The notes beneath the pieces are model-generated. The model worked only from the letters and a program-made list of their open reading frames with translations, was not told where the DNA came from and made no database searches. A program made the translations under genes and the position numbers. A stretch of DNA of 13,391 nucleotides, taken from the NCBI GenBank assembly GCA_013816445.1, contig JACDEK010000014.1, positions 1 through 13,391 on the forward strand, read 5' to 3'. Numbering within the stretch: the stretch's first letter is position 1; each line of letters starts with the position of its first letter. Below are positions 1-6,284 of this stretch, piece after piece. This stretch comes from Candidatus Saccharimonadota bacterium (lineage in GTDB: Bacteria > Patescibacteriota > Saccharimonadia > CAILAD01 > BJGX01).

Positions 1-1483
1 GTGCAGACGTTTCGGCAAAACGCTCCAGCCCAATAAGATCATCTTTTTGCAGTGTAAAAATATCTACCGCTGTTTCAATCAAGCCTTCCTCCATAAGCTG
101 TTGCAAGATTTTTTCACCTAGGCCATCAATATCAAAAGCGGCTTTACTAACAAAGTGAATTAAAGTCTGCCATTGCACTTCACCAACCGTAAGGTCGGCG
201 AGTCGTGCCACAGCTTCACCCTCAGGCCGAATAACTTTTACTCCGTTAATTTCTGTTGGCATATGCCAGATCTTTTCTTTGCCGGTGCGTAACTTGGTAA
301 TTGGCTCTATGACTTCAGGAATAATATCGCCGGCTTTTTGAATAATCACCGTGTCACCAATACGTACGTCTTTGCGAACAATCTCATCTTCGTTATGCAA
401 AGTAGCTCGCCGTACCGTACTACCAGCTACTTTTACAGGAGTAAGTACGGCGTACGGCGTAACGGCACCTGTGCGCCCTATACTGACACGAATATCTTCA
501 AGAACAGTCGTGGCTTGTTCGGCCGGAAACTTAAATGCCACAGCGCCCCGTGGTGCTTTACCGGCAATACCGAGGCTCTCAAACTCACTATTTGAGTTGA
601 TAGCAAACACCAAACCATCTATGTTGTAGGGTAAGCCATCGCGTTTATTCTGCCAAGCAGTAATGAAGATCTCTATTTCTTTCAAATCTTTACAGACCAT
701 ATCGTGCGGATCAACTTTAAAACCCAGAGCGCGCGCCAGCTCGTGCTCGTCTTTGTGGGTCGCAAGCTCTGGCAAATCCATTTCAATACTATAGGCAATA
801 AACTGTAGCTTTCGGCTGGCTGCTACACTAGGGTCGAGCTGACGGATTGTGCCTGCGCCAGCATTGCGGGGGTTAGCAAACAAAGGAAGGTCATTTTTTG
901 TCCGCTCAGCGTTAATACGCTCAAACTCAACCCGTGGAATTATTACTTCACCGCGAATTTCAAAATAGTCATAGACAGATGCCGGGGCTTTTTTGGTTTG
1001 CCGAAGTTGCAATGGAACAGTCTGAATAGTTCGTACAGTATGAGTCACATCTTCACCGGTTGTACCATCACCTCGCGTTACTGCCCGTACAAACACTCCA
1101 TTTTCATACTGTAGCGCCATAGCTAAACCATCCATTTTAAGCTCGGCATAATATTCTAAATTAGTCTTAGCAAGCAGCTTGTGCATACGTGCCTCCCACT
1201 TTTCAAGCTCTTCTATACTAAATATATCATTCAGGCTAAGCATTCTCTTGCTATGAGTAATTTGTGCAAAACCCGCAACGGCTTTACCACCAACACGCAT
1301 GGTTGGTGAGTTTGCCGAAACAAGCTCAGGATAGTCTGCTTCTAGAGCTAGTAATTCTCTATTAAGAGAGTCGTAGATAGCGTCAGTAATTGTTGGTTTA
1401 TCAAGTACATAATATTCATACCGGTATTCATTTAGAATTTCATGAAGCTGAGCAACTCTTTTAGCTGCCTCTGGCTTATTCAT
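1..1483 (-). CDS. ligA: NAD-dependent DNA ligase LigA, C-terminus cut off by window edge
   Basis: Seals nicks in duplex DNA using NAD+, joining Okazaki fragments and completing repair. About 494 codons are visible of a usual 650-680; the end of the HhH domain and the BRCT domain lie outside. Visible in order: NAD-binding domain Ia (YYVLDKPTITDAIYD), SPTMRVGG, adenylation motif I with the nucleotidyl lysine (ELKMDGLAM, Lys116), TRGDGTTGEDVT, motif III EIRGEV, NPRNAGAGTIRQLDP, motif V AVAFKFPAE, OB fold (VSIGRTGAVTP, ATLHNEDE, RIGDTVIIQKAGDIIPEV), then HhH sequence (DIDGLGEKI). Two striking departures: motif IV reads DGLVFAIN, with Ala294 where the family has an essential Lys, and the Cys4 zinc finger has no cysteines at all. 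Start ATG overlaps the upstream stop by 4 bp (ATGA), so translation is probably coupled; only a weak GAG precedes it. No frameshift or internal stop was seen. Family identity is certain; activity is open given the missing residues. Confidence 0.96.
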   Translation of the reverse strand, partial: MNKPEAAKRVAQLHEILNEYRYEYYVLDKPTITDAIYDSLNRELLALEADYPELVSANSPTMRVGGKAVAGFAQITHSKRMLSLNDIFSIEELEKWEARMHKLLAKTNLEYYAELKMDGLAMALQYENGVFVRAVTRGDGTTGEDVTHTVRTIQTVPLQLRQTKKAPASVYDYFEIRGEVIIPRVEFERINAERTKNDLPLFANPRNAGAGTIRQLDPSVAASRKLQFIAYSIEMDLPELATHKDEHELARALGFKVDPHDMVCKDLKEIEIFITAWQNKRDGLPYNIDGLVFAINSNSEFESLGIAGKAPRGAVAFKFPAEQATTVLEDIRVSIGRTGAVTPYAVLTPVKVAGSTVRRATLHNEDEIVRKDVRIGDTVIIQKAGDIIPEVIEPITKLRTGKEKIWHMPTEINGVKVIRPEGEAVARLADLTVGEVQWQTLIHFVSKAAFDIDGLGEKILQQLMEEGLIETAVDIFTLQKDDLIGLERFAETSA

Positions 1484-2214
1484 TTCTCAAGTCTTTTTAC
1501 TATTTGCACACTATAGCCAATAAATAGCGGAAGTAAGAAAGTCAAAAGCACACCACTACTCAATGCCAGTGCATAGTCGTTTTCTCTCATAAACTTAATA
1601 AGTCCAATTAGAGTTAGTAAGGCACCACTAATTACAATAATAGCAATAATTATTGCCACCCAAGCAAACGTGAGCTTCATAAAATAACCTTTTGTAACCT
1701 GCCAGCTCAAACGCAAAGAATTGAGTGCTGATATTTCATTCTGTACAACGAGTACAGTAGCAAGCGAAAGACGAATTACAAAAAACACACTTAATAGCAC
1801 CACAGCCAGACCAAAAAATAAAAATCCAAGAGGAATTTGCTCAGCAGCACTCAGAACGATAATAAAAATACCCATTAAAGCAGGTAAGGCTGTAACTGCA
1901 AATAGTACTGAGGTAGCAATAAAAGGCAAGATACGACTACTCGACTTAACATAGAGCTGGGTAAAGCGTAGCTTCATTAGGTCTTTCTCATACAAAAATG
2001 CCCAGGTCAGTGCCACTGTCATAAACATTCCAGCTAGGCTAGAAATAATACTCGCATCAGTCGTACTATCAAGCTGAATAATACGCAGAATCGAACCCGG
2101 TATTGCTATAATTGCGGTGAGTAAAGCAACTCGCCAGAATCGTAAATTCCATATAGTGACTGCATCTCTCAAAAGTGAGAGTGGATTCAGCGAGGCTTTT
2201 TTGCTAGTACTCAT
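1480..2214 (-). CDS. Polytopic membrane protein, DUF975/GPDPase-membrane-domain-like
   Basis: A 244-residue integral membrane protein with about six hydrophobic segments (roughly residues 27-45, 55-75, 93-117, 125-152, 180-207, 217-236). The stretch ALNSLRLSWQVTKGYFMKL resembles the 'eAlkrSw.lTkG' signature of the DUF975/glycerophosphodiesterase-membrane-domain group; this is by memory of the motif and not a search. No catalytic residues are visible, so a structural or accessory membrane role is all that can be said. It sits between htpX and ligA with 4-bp ATGA overlaps on both sides, so the three are surely one operon. Start ATG at 2214 is supported by a GGAGA Shine-Dalgarno 7 nt upstream, inside the end of htpX. 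A second protein of the same general type lies at 3821-4510. Confidence 0.85.
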   Translation of the reverse strand: MSTSKKASLNPLSLLRDAVTIWNLRFWRVALLTAIIAIPGSILRIIQLDSTTDASIISSLAGMFMTVALTWAFLYEKDLMKLRFTQLYVKSSSRILPFIATSVLFAVTALPALMGIFIIVLSAAEQIPLGFLFFGLAVVLLSVFFVIRLSLATVLVVQNEISALNSLRLSWQVTKGYFMKLTFAWVAIIIAIIVISGALLTLIGLIKFMRENDYALALSSGVLLTFLLPLFIGYSVQIVKRLEK

Positions 2215-3116
2215 GCGTGTGTCTCCATTTTTCTTAATCGTTTTATACGCTCGGCCGTTGGTGGATGAGTACTAAATAAACTAGCAAACCGACTTTTTGA
2301 TCCACCTTTTATATTTGCCCTGAGTGGACTAATGATATATAAGTTCGCCGTGGCTCTATTAGCCTCACGTAGTGGCTTGGTATCACTGTCAATTTTTTCT
2401 AAAGCACTTGCCAAGCCTTCAGGATAACGAGTGAGTAATACAGCTGAACTATCAGCCAAGTATTCACGCTTACGACCAAAGGCCAACTGCATTAGTAGGC
2501 CAATAAATGGTGCAAGAATAGCCAGAACCAAACCAACGACCATCATTATAGTCTGTAAGTTGCCACCACCAGAGTCGCTATCGTCAGAAAAAAATGAAAT
2601 ACGTATAAACCAGTCAGACAATAATACTATTACCCCAACCATCACAACTACCAGTGTCATAAAACGAATATCATAGTTACCAACATGACTCAGCTCATGA
2701 GCCAATACACCCTCTAGCTCTGGCTTGGTCATCATTTCAAGCAAGCCTGAGGTTACACAGACTACGGCATGCTGTGGGTCGCGACCAGTAGCGAAGGCAT
2801 TTGGGGCTGTATCTTGAATAATGTATATTTTTGGCGTAGGCAAGCCAGCTGTAATTGCTAGGTTTTCAACTGTTCTATAAAGCACTAGATTATCTTTTTT
2901 TTCTATTGGCCTAGCACGAGAAATTGCTAGCACCATCGAGCTACTAGTAAAGTAACTAATGCCAGCGTAAATAAGCGAAAAACCCACACCAAGATAGAGA
3001 ATGAGTTGGTTATTAAAGGCCAAAGAAAATACCCAACAAAAACCAATAATGAGTAGCAAAAAGAAGAAAATTAAGACATAACTATTACGTTTGTTGCGGG
3101 CTATCTCTGTATACAT
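2211..3116 (-). CDS. htpX: Zinc metalloprotease HtpX (M48 family)
   Basis: Membrane-bound zinc endopeptidase that degrades misfolded membrane proteins. The 301 residues match the usual family length. Two N-terminal membrane segments (about 13-31 and 37-58) are followed by TAPNAFATG, the zinc site HELSH (residues 140-144) with the third ligand in the EYLAD motif (Glu218), and two more hydrophobic segments (about 153-170 and 188-212). The tail ends with the typical STHPPTAERIKRL. It lies directly downstream of lemA, a frequent pairing, and overlaps the next gene by 4 bp. No Shine-Dalgarno precedes the ATG. An extended -10 (TGGTATAAT) ends 6 nt before it, so the mRNA is probably leaderless. Also heads the operon carrying ligA. 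Confidence 0.96.
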   Translation of the reverse strand: MYTEIARNKRNSYVLIFFFLLLIIGFCWVFSLAFNNQLILYLGVGFSLIYAGISYFTSSSMVLAISRARPIEKKDNLVLYRTVENLAITAGLPTPKIYIIQDTAPNAFATGRDPQHAVVCVTSGLLEMMTKPELEGVLAHELSHVGNYDIRFMTLVVVMVGVIVLLSDWFIRISFFSDDSDSGGGNLQTIMMVVGLVLAILAPFIGLLMQLAFGRKREYLADSSAVLLTRYPEGLASALEKIDSDTKPLREANRATANLYIISPLRANIKGGSKSRFASLFSTHPPTAERIKRLRKMETHA

Positions 3117-3122
3117 AGATAC

Positions 3123-3131
3123 ATTATACCA
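3123..3131 (-). promoter_or_regulatory. Extended -10 promoter of htpX, leaderless geometry
   Basis: Reading the minus strand, TGG-TATAAT is followed by 6 nt (GTATCT) and then the htpX ATG. A start about 7 nt downstream of the -10 would fall on or next to the ATG. No good -35 lies 16-18 nt upstream, as expected for an extended -10. The box abuts the 3' arm of the preceding terminator hairpin. Confidence 0.7.
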
Positions 3132-3160
3132 AGAAAAGACCCTGTTGGGGGTCTTTTCTT
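3131..3160 (-). terminator. Hairpin terminator between lemA and htpX
   Basis: Perfect 12-bp stem AAGAAAAGACCC / GGGTCTTTTCTT with a 6-nt loop, just after the lemA stop. The U-rich tract is inside the 3' arm. On the plus strand a further TTT follows, so it could work both ways. Its end touches the htpX promoter, separating lemA from the htpX operon. Confidence 0.75.
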
Positions 3161-3199
3161 TTTGGTTAGGGCTAAGATTAGTCTATAGCTAATTGATAG

Positions 3200-3766
3200 C
3201 TAAAATTTTACTTCTGGAGCTTTTTTTACTGCTTCTTTTTCGCTCTCGGCTACGTCATAAAAATCACGTGATTTGAAGCCAAGCATTCCACCAAGCATAT
3301 TAGTAGGAAACACCTGCAACTTCATATTAAAGTCACGAACGTTACCGTTATAAAATCGACGTGATGCTTGAATCTTGTCTTCAGTATCAGTGAGCTCAGA
3401 CTGTAAGCTCAAAAAGCTTTCATTAGCTTTTAGGTCTGGGTAGTTTTCTGATACCGCAAACAGGCTTTTGAGAGTACTAGAAAGCATATTTTCATTTTCT
3501 GCGCGTTTACCTAGGTCACCTTCTGGTGTGTTCATAACTGCTGAGCGAGCTTTGGTTACTTCTTCAAAAGTACTTTTCTCGTGCTTAGCATACCCCTTCA
3601 CTGTTTCGATCAAGTTAGGGATCAGGTCTAATCTGCGCTTTTCTTGTACAGTAATATCACTAAGTGCCTCATCTACACGTACACGTGCCTTGATGAGTCC
3701 GTTGTATATTGCCCAAACCGCAATAAGCAATACAACAATCACTCCTATAACAATCCAAATAATCAT
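3200..3766 (-). CDS. lemA: LemA family protein
   Basis: A 188-residue LemA protein: one N-terminal membrane anchor (about residues 2-22, N-out with a tiny leader) followed by a helical-bundle domain. Family hallmarks are clear: VDEALSDITVQEKRRLDLIPNL, ETVKGYAKHEK, and the C-terminal ARRFYNGNVRDFN-like stretch (here SRRFYNGNVRDFN) with FPTNMLGGMLGF. The molecular function of LemA is not settled; it commonly neighbours HtpX-type proteases and surface proteins, as here. The start is supported by AAAGGA 8 nt upstream. It has its own promoter (3797-3824) and terminator (3131-3160), so it is probably a single-gene transcript. Confidence 0.95.
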   Translation of the reverse strand: MIIWIVIGVIVVLLIAVWAIYNGLIKARVRVDEALSDITVQEKRRLDLIPNLIETVKGYAKHEKSTFEEVTKARSAVMNTPEGDLGKRAENENMLSSTLKSLFAVSENYPDLKANESFLSLQSELTDTEDKIQASRRFYNGNVRDFNMKLQVFPTNMLGGMLGFKSRDFYDVAESEKEAVKKAPEVKF

Positions 3767-3796
3767 TTCATTATCCTTTCTTAGTTAGTCTCTCTT

Positions 3797-3824
3797 ATTA
3801 TACGCCTTTTTAGTAATCTCTCAA
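3797..3824 (-). promoter_or_regulatory. lemA promoter (TTGAGA - 16 nt - TATAAT)
   Basis: On the minus strand TTGAGA (3824-3819) is followed by a 16-nt spacer and TATAAT (3802-3797). Predicted start about 3790, giving a leader of about 24 nt that holds the AAAGGA site. The -35 overlaps the end of the upstream gene. Confidence 0.65.
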
Positions 3825-4510
3825 TTAGCTACCGGTGTTTTTACACTAGTTGTGCTAGAGATATTAATACTTAGCTTGCGATATACATAGATCTGGGCCA
3901 TTACAGTTATTGGTATAGTGACAAGCAAGCCAAGAATTAGCGCCATAAAGCCGGCTATATTAAGAAGTACAAGTATTAAGCTAAAGCCCAAAAGCCAGCC
4001 TTTGTGTCCTTGAGTAATTTCACCACTAGCCTTTAGGGCCTCTGTGACTTTGAGTTTTTTATCAACAATTATTACTGCTATGAACTGATACTTAATAGCC
4101 CAGTATATGCCAGGAATAATAAATAAAATAAGGCCACCAAGAACTATTAGGGCATACAAGAAAGTTGCACCCAAGTAGCGCCAATAGATGTTTTCACTAT
4201 CAAATAGCTGAGCATACAGAGCTTGTTTTGTATCAATAATATTTAACTCAATACGTGTTAGGCCAATATATAAGAGGTTACCAACTGCTAGCGAACCAAT
4301 TGAGATAATTAAACTGATTAATGTCATGATTAATCGAGTAGAGGTAGCGCCTGTATCAGTAAATGCATTTGCAATATTACTAAGAATATTAAATGCACCA
4401 TTAATTAGCCAGACGGTTAGTAAGCTACCAATAATAATACCGTATTGTGACTTTACCTTTTGCCATGATTCAGATAGTACTTCTGAAATTGTTAACTCAA
4501 CTTTTTGCAT
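3821..4510 (-). CDS. Polytopic membrane protein, DUF975/GPDPase-membrane-domain-like
   Basis: A 229-residue protein with about six hydrophobic segments (roughly 24-45, 62-87, 113-135, 137-150, 173-191, 193-207). The sequence FIIPGIYWAIKYQF, followed by EALKASGEITQGHKGWLLGF, matches the pattern seen in DUF975/GPDPase-membrane-domain proteins (a PG-containing loop, then 'eAl..S..lt.G'). No enzymatic motif is seen, and its role is unknown. The start is well supported by AGAAGGAG 5-6 nt before the ATG, with a TATAAT about 40 nt upstream. It is the first gene of the leftward cluster but has its own promoter. It resembles the protein at 1480-2214 in layout, so the two may be distant paralogues. Confidence 0.83.
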   Translation of the reverse strand: MQKVELTISEVLSESWQKVKSQYGIIIGSLLTVWLINGAFNILSNIANAFTDTGATSTRLIMTLISLIISIGSLAVGNLLYIGLTRIELNIIDTKQALYAQLFDSENIYWRYLGATFLYALIVLGGLILFIIPGIYWAIKYQFIAVIIVDKKLKVTEALKASGEITQGHKGWLLGFSLILVLLNIAGFMALILGLLVTIPITVMAQIYVYRKLSINISSTTSVKTPVAN

Positions 4511-4550
4511 ATAGACTCCTTCTGATTATCTTCTACTTATATTGAATATT

Positions 4551-4579
4551 ATTATACATTCTTAAATATAGTAAGACAA
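4551..4579 (-). promoter_or_regulatory. Promoter for the 229-aa membrane protein
   Basis: TATAAT on the minus strand at 4556-4551, with a weaker TTGTCT 17 nt upstream (4579-4574). Predicted leader of about 35 nt contains the AGAAGGAG site. The -35 overlaps the U-tract of the preceding tRNA terminator. Confidence 0.5.
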
Positions 4580-4584
4580 TTTTT

Positions 4585-4612
4585 TTGTAACAAAAAACCC
4601 ACTTTCGTGGGT
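4585..4612 (-). terminator. Terminator of the Cys-Leu tRNA transcript
   Basis: Reading the minus strand: stem ACCCAC / GTGGGT with a GAAA tetraloop, followed at once by TTTTTTG. It lies 10 nt past the CCA end of tRNA-Leu(UAA). Confidence 0.85.
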
Positions 4613-4621
4613 CATTTGTTA

Positions 4622-4709
4622 TGGTGGGCGAGGCGGGACTTGAACCCGCAAGCCAGCAATAGGCAACAGATTTTAAGTCTGTCGTGTATACCAATTCCAC
4701 CACCCGCCC
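4622..4709 (-). tRNA. tRNA-Leu (anticodon UAA)
   Basis: 88 nt including encoded CCA. Acceptor GGGCGGG pairs with CTCGCCC (one G-U). Anticodon loop CTTAAAA gives UAA. A long variable arm with a GCC/GGC stem marks it as a class II Leu tRNA. T arm GCGGG-TTCAAGT-CCCGC is canonical. Second gene of a minus-strand tRNA pair. Confidence 0.96.
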
Positions 4710-4741
4710 AGATTACTTTTGGCACATGTGCAAGAGTAAAT

Positions 4742-4815
4742 TGGAGGCGCGTACCGGATTCGCACCGGTGTACAAGGTTTTGCAGACCTTTGCCTAACTA
4801 CTCGGCCAACGCGCC
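4742..4815 (-). tRNA. tRNA-Cys (anticodon GCA), unusual D/T-loop contact
   Basis: 74 nt with encoded CCA and discriminator U73, the normal Cys identity base. Anticodon loop CTGCAAA gives GCA. The T loop is TGCGAAT instead of TTCGAAT (U55 to G55), and the D loop reads AGTAGTTA where AGTGGTTA is expected (G18 to A18). So both partners of the universal 18-55 contact are changed together. All stems are intact, so it is very likely functional. First gene of the minus-strand Cys-Leu pair. Confidence 0.94.
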
Positions 4816-4842
4816 ATATTTTTGAGGTAGAGAACAATGCAT

Positions 4843-4848
4843 ATTATA
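4843..4848 (-). promoter_or_regulatory. -10 box for the Cys-Leu tRNA transcript
   Basis: TATAAT on the minus strand, 27 nt before the 5' end of tRNA-Cys, predicting a leader of about 20 nt. The possible -35 is poor. Confidence 0.5.
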
Positions 4849-4895
4849 CCTGTTTATTTCCTTTCTCGAAAGGGCTAGAAAAAGTACTCGAAATT

Positions 4896-4904
4896 TGGTA
4901 TTAT
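4896..4904 (+). promoter_or_regulatory. Extended -10 for the Phe-Gly-Val tRNA transcript
   Basis: TGG-TATTAT on the plus strand, 35 nt before tRNA-Phe, divergent from the tRNA-Cys promoter. It has the same TGG-TAnnAT form as the htpX and PF04020-gene promoters in this window. Confidence 0.5.
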
Positions 4905-4939
4905 ATTCAACGTTACTTGAAAATATTCAACCCTGTTAT

Positions 4940-5015
4940 GGCGAGATAGCTCAGTTGGTAGAGCAGTGGCTTGAAGAGCCTCGTGTCCTCGGTTCAATTC
5001 CGAGTCTCGCCACCA
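4940..5015 (+). tRNA. tRNA-Phe (anticodon GAA)
   Basis: 76 nt with encoded CCA. Acceptor GGCGAGA / TCTCGCC, anticodon loop TTGAAGA gives GAA, T arm CTCGG-TTCAATT-CCGAG. The anticodon stem GTGGC / GCCTC has a U28-U42 mismatch, and position 37 is G, where most bacterial tRNA-Phe have A. First of three plus-strand tRNAs. Confidence 0.95.
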
Positions 5016-5096
5016 CGAAAAATTTCTTTCTGAAAAATGGATTATATCCAGTTATTCCAGAGGTGTCATATTCATGACGCACCCCCAGAAGTGAAA

Positions 5097-5132
5097 GCGG
5101 GCCTGCCCGCCGTAGCTGGAAGCGTAGGCGGG
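5097..5132 (+). repeat. GC-rich palindromic element overlapping the 5' end of tRNA-Gly
   Basis: GCGGG-CCTG-CCCGC forms a perfect hairpin (5097-5110). The same CCCGCC (5106-5111) can instead pair with GGCGGG (5127-5132), whose last five bases are the 5' acceptor strand of tRNA-Gly. The block is far more GC-rich than its AT-rich surroundings and looks like a REP-type element. Only one copy is seen here, so its repeat status elsewhere is inference. Confidence 0.5.
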
Positions 5133-5204
5133 TATAGCTCAGTTGTTTAGAGCGCATCCTTGCCAAGGATGAGGCCGGGAGTTAGAGTCTCCCTACCCGC
5201 ACCA
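5128..5204 (+). tRNA. tRNA-Gly (anticodon GCC) with a U19-A56 tertiary pair
   Basis: 77 nt with encoded CCA. Acceptor GCGGGTA / TACCCGC, anticodon stem CATCC / GGATG, loop TTGCCAA gives GCC, T stem GGGAG / CTCCC. The D loop reads AGTTGTTTA (G19 to U19) and the T loop TTAGAGT (C56 to A56). The near-universal G19-C56 elbow pair is thus replaced by U19-A56, a compensated change. All stems are perfect. Middle gene of the Phe-Gly-Val cluster. Confidence 0.95.
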
Positions 5205-5218
5205 TAATATACTCATTT

Positions 5219-5295
5219 GGGTGATTAGCTCAGTTGGCTAGAGCGTCTCGTTTACACCGAGGATGTCGGGGGTTCGAGCCCCTCATCACCCACCA
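5219..5295 (+). tRNA. tRNA-Val (anticodon UAC)
   Basis: 77 nt with encoded CCA. Acceptor GGGTGAT / ATCACCC, anticodon loop TTTACAC gives UAC, canonical GG in the D loop and TTCGAGC in the T loop. Last gene of the cluster, directly followed by a terminator. Confidence 0.96.
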
Positions 5296-5340
5296 AAAAA
5301 AGATCTCAGAAGTAAATTATATTGCTAGAGATCTTTTTTT
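5295..5340 (+). terminator. Terminator of the Phe-Gly-Val tRNA transcript
   Basis: AAAAAAAGATCTC pairs with GAGATCTTTTTTT across a 20-nt loop. The A-run and T-run make it usable in both directions. It starts at the last base of tRNA-Val and insulates folD. Confidence 0.8.
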
Positions 5341-5370
5341 ATACAAACTGTATTTACCAGTGTATTGCTT

Positions 5371-5376
5371 TATACT
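5371..5376 (+). promoter_or_regulatory. -10 box of folD, leaderless geometry
   Basis: TATACT followed by 7 nt (ATACATA) and the folD ATG, so transcription should start at or beside the ATG. No Shine-Dalgarno is present. The -35 is not convincing. Confidence 0.55.
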
Positions 5377-5383
5377 ATACATA

Positions 5384-6232
5384 ATGACACATATAATTGA
5401 TGGCAAAAAAATAGCGCTAGAAATATTAGCTGAGCTTAAGCCACACATAGAGCAGTTAAAAGAAATTGGTATCACGCCAAAGCTTGTTAATATTGCCTAC
5501 AATCCTGATAGTCGTTCAGAAATGTATATTGAAATGAAACGACAACAGGCCGAAAAAATTGGCATTGAATATGAATATATTGATCTATCTGATACTACTC
5601 AAGCTGACTGTATACAACGCATGACTTTGCTCGCCAATAATAATTCAGTACATGGCATTATAGTACAACTCCCAATCAATGACTACGATGACCCACAATC
5701 TCTACTCAATATTATTCCACCCTCAAAAGACGTTGATGGCTTAAGCGACCAAAGCCTACTTGATCTACAGCACAATCAAGCCAAACTTCAGCCGGCTACC
5801 CCTCTTGCAATAATAGAACTGCTTAAGAGATCTGCTGTAGATTTACAAGGTAAAAAAGTTGCAGTTATTGGACAAGGTAAACTTGTGGGTAAACCTCTTG
5901 GTTATATGTTGCAAAACCTAAATGTAGACACTTTGCTAGCAGATGCCAGTACTGTAGACTTAGCAAAAATAACACAACAAGCAGATATTATTATTAGTGC
6001 CACTGGCCAGCCAGGGCTAATAACAGCAGATTTAGTTCCACAGGGCAGTATTATTATTGACGCTGGAATAGCTGAGGTAGAGGGAGTGGCAAAGGGCGAT
6101 GTAGACTTTAACGATGTAAAAAACAAGGTTAACCTCATCTCACCAGTACCGGGTGGAGTTGGGCCTGTAACAGTAGCTATGTTACTGAGTAATGTAGTAA
6201 CGTCTGCACAAAAAAATATTCCAGATCAATAA
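5384..6232 (+). CDS. folD: Methylenetetrahydrofolate dehydrogenase/cyclohydrolase FolD
   Basis: Bifunctional one-carbon enzyme: oxidises 5,10-methylene-THF to methenyl-THF and hydrolyses this to 10-formyl-THF, supplying purine synthesis and Met-tRNA formylation. The 282 residues fit the family. Catalytic residues are present: Tyr48 and Lys52 (MYIEMK), Gln95 (VHGIIVQLP), Asp118 (KDVDG), and the C-terminal PVPGGVGPVTVAMLL. The dinucleotide-binding part is unusual: GQGKLVGKP replaces the common GRSxxVGKP, the following 'CHS'-type stretch reads ADAST, and the PCTP motif reads PATP. The Arg and Ser lost from GRS are those that contact the NADP 2'-phosphate in well-studied FolD enzymes, so NAD use is possible. 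The reading frame stays open upstream through tRNA-Val, but the ATG at 5384 matches the family N-terminus (THIIDGKKIA) and sits just after the -10 box. Confidence 0.95.
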   Translation: MTHIIDGKKIALEILAELKPHIEQLKEIGITPKLVNIAYNPDSRSEMYIEMKRQQAEKIGIEYEYIDLSDTTQADCIQRMTLLANNNSVHGIIVQLPINDYDDPQSLLNIIPPSKDVDGLSDQSLLDLQHNQAKLQPATPLAIIELLKRSAVDLQGKKVAVIGQGKLVGKPLGYMLQNLNVDTLLADASTVDLAKITQQADIIISATGQPGLITADLVPQGSIIIDAGIAEVEGVAKGDVDFNDVKNKVNLISPVPGGVGPVTVAMLLSNVVTSAQKNIPDQ

Positions 6233-6242
6233 AGATCTGGAA
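6219..6242 (-). terminator. Shared terminator between convergent folD and the 84-aa gene
   Basis: Perfect 9-bp stem TTCCAGATC / GATCTGGAA with a 6-nt loop that covers the folD stop codon. In the minus direction it is followed by TATTTTTTT, a good U-tract ending the 84-aa gene transcript. In the plus direction the tail (ATTGTATT) is weaker. Confidence 0.7.
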
Positions 6243-6284
6243 ATTGTATTAATACAGCCCTATTTAGCCAAGCGTTGCTCGCCT

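Noticed and set aside
338..629. Two overlapping plus-strand ORFs
   Set aside because: They are antisense shadows of ligA, which is continuous and clearly homologous on the minus strand.
4607..5166. Short ORFs across the tRNA clusters (with 'ARRDLNPQA' and 'ARLGIEPRT' type peptides)
   Set aside because: These are the well-known spurious translations of tRNA genes.
5234..5383. N-terminal 50-residue extension of FolD
   Set aside because: The extension is the translated tRNA-Val and terminator. The family N-terminus begins at the ATG at 5384.
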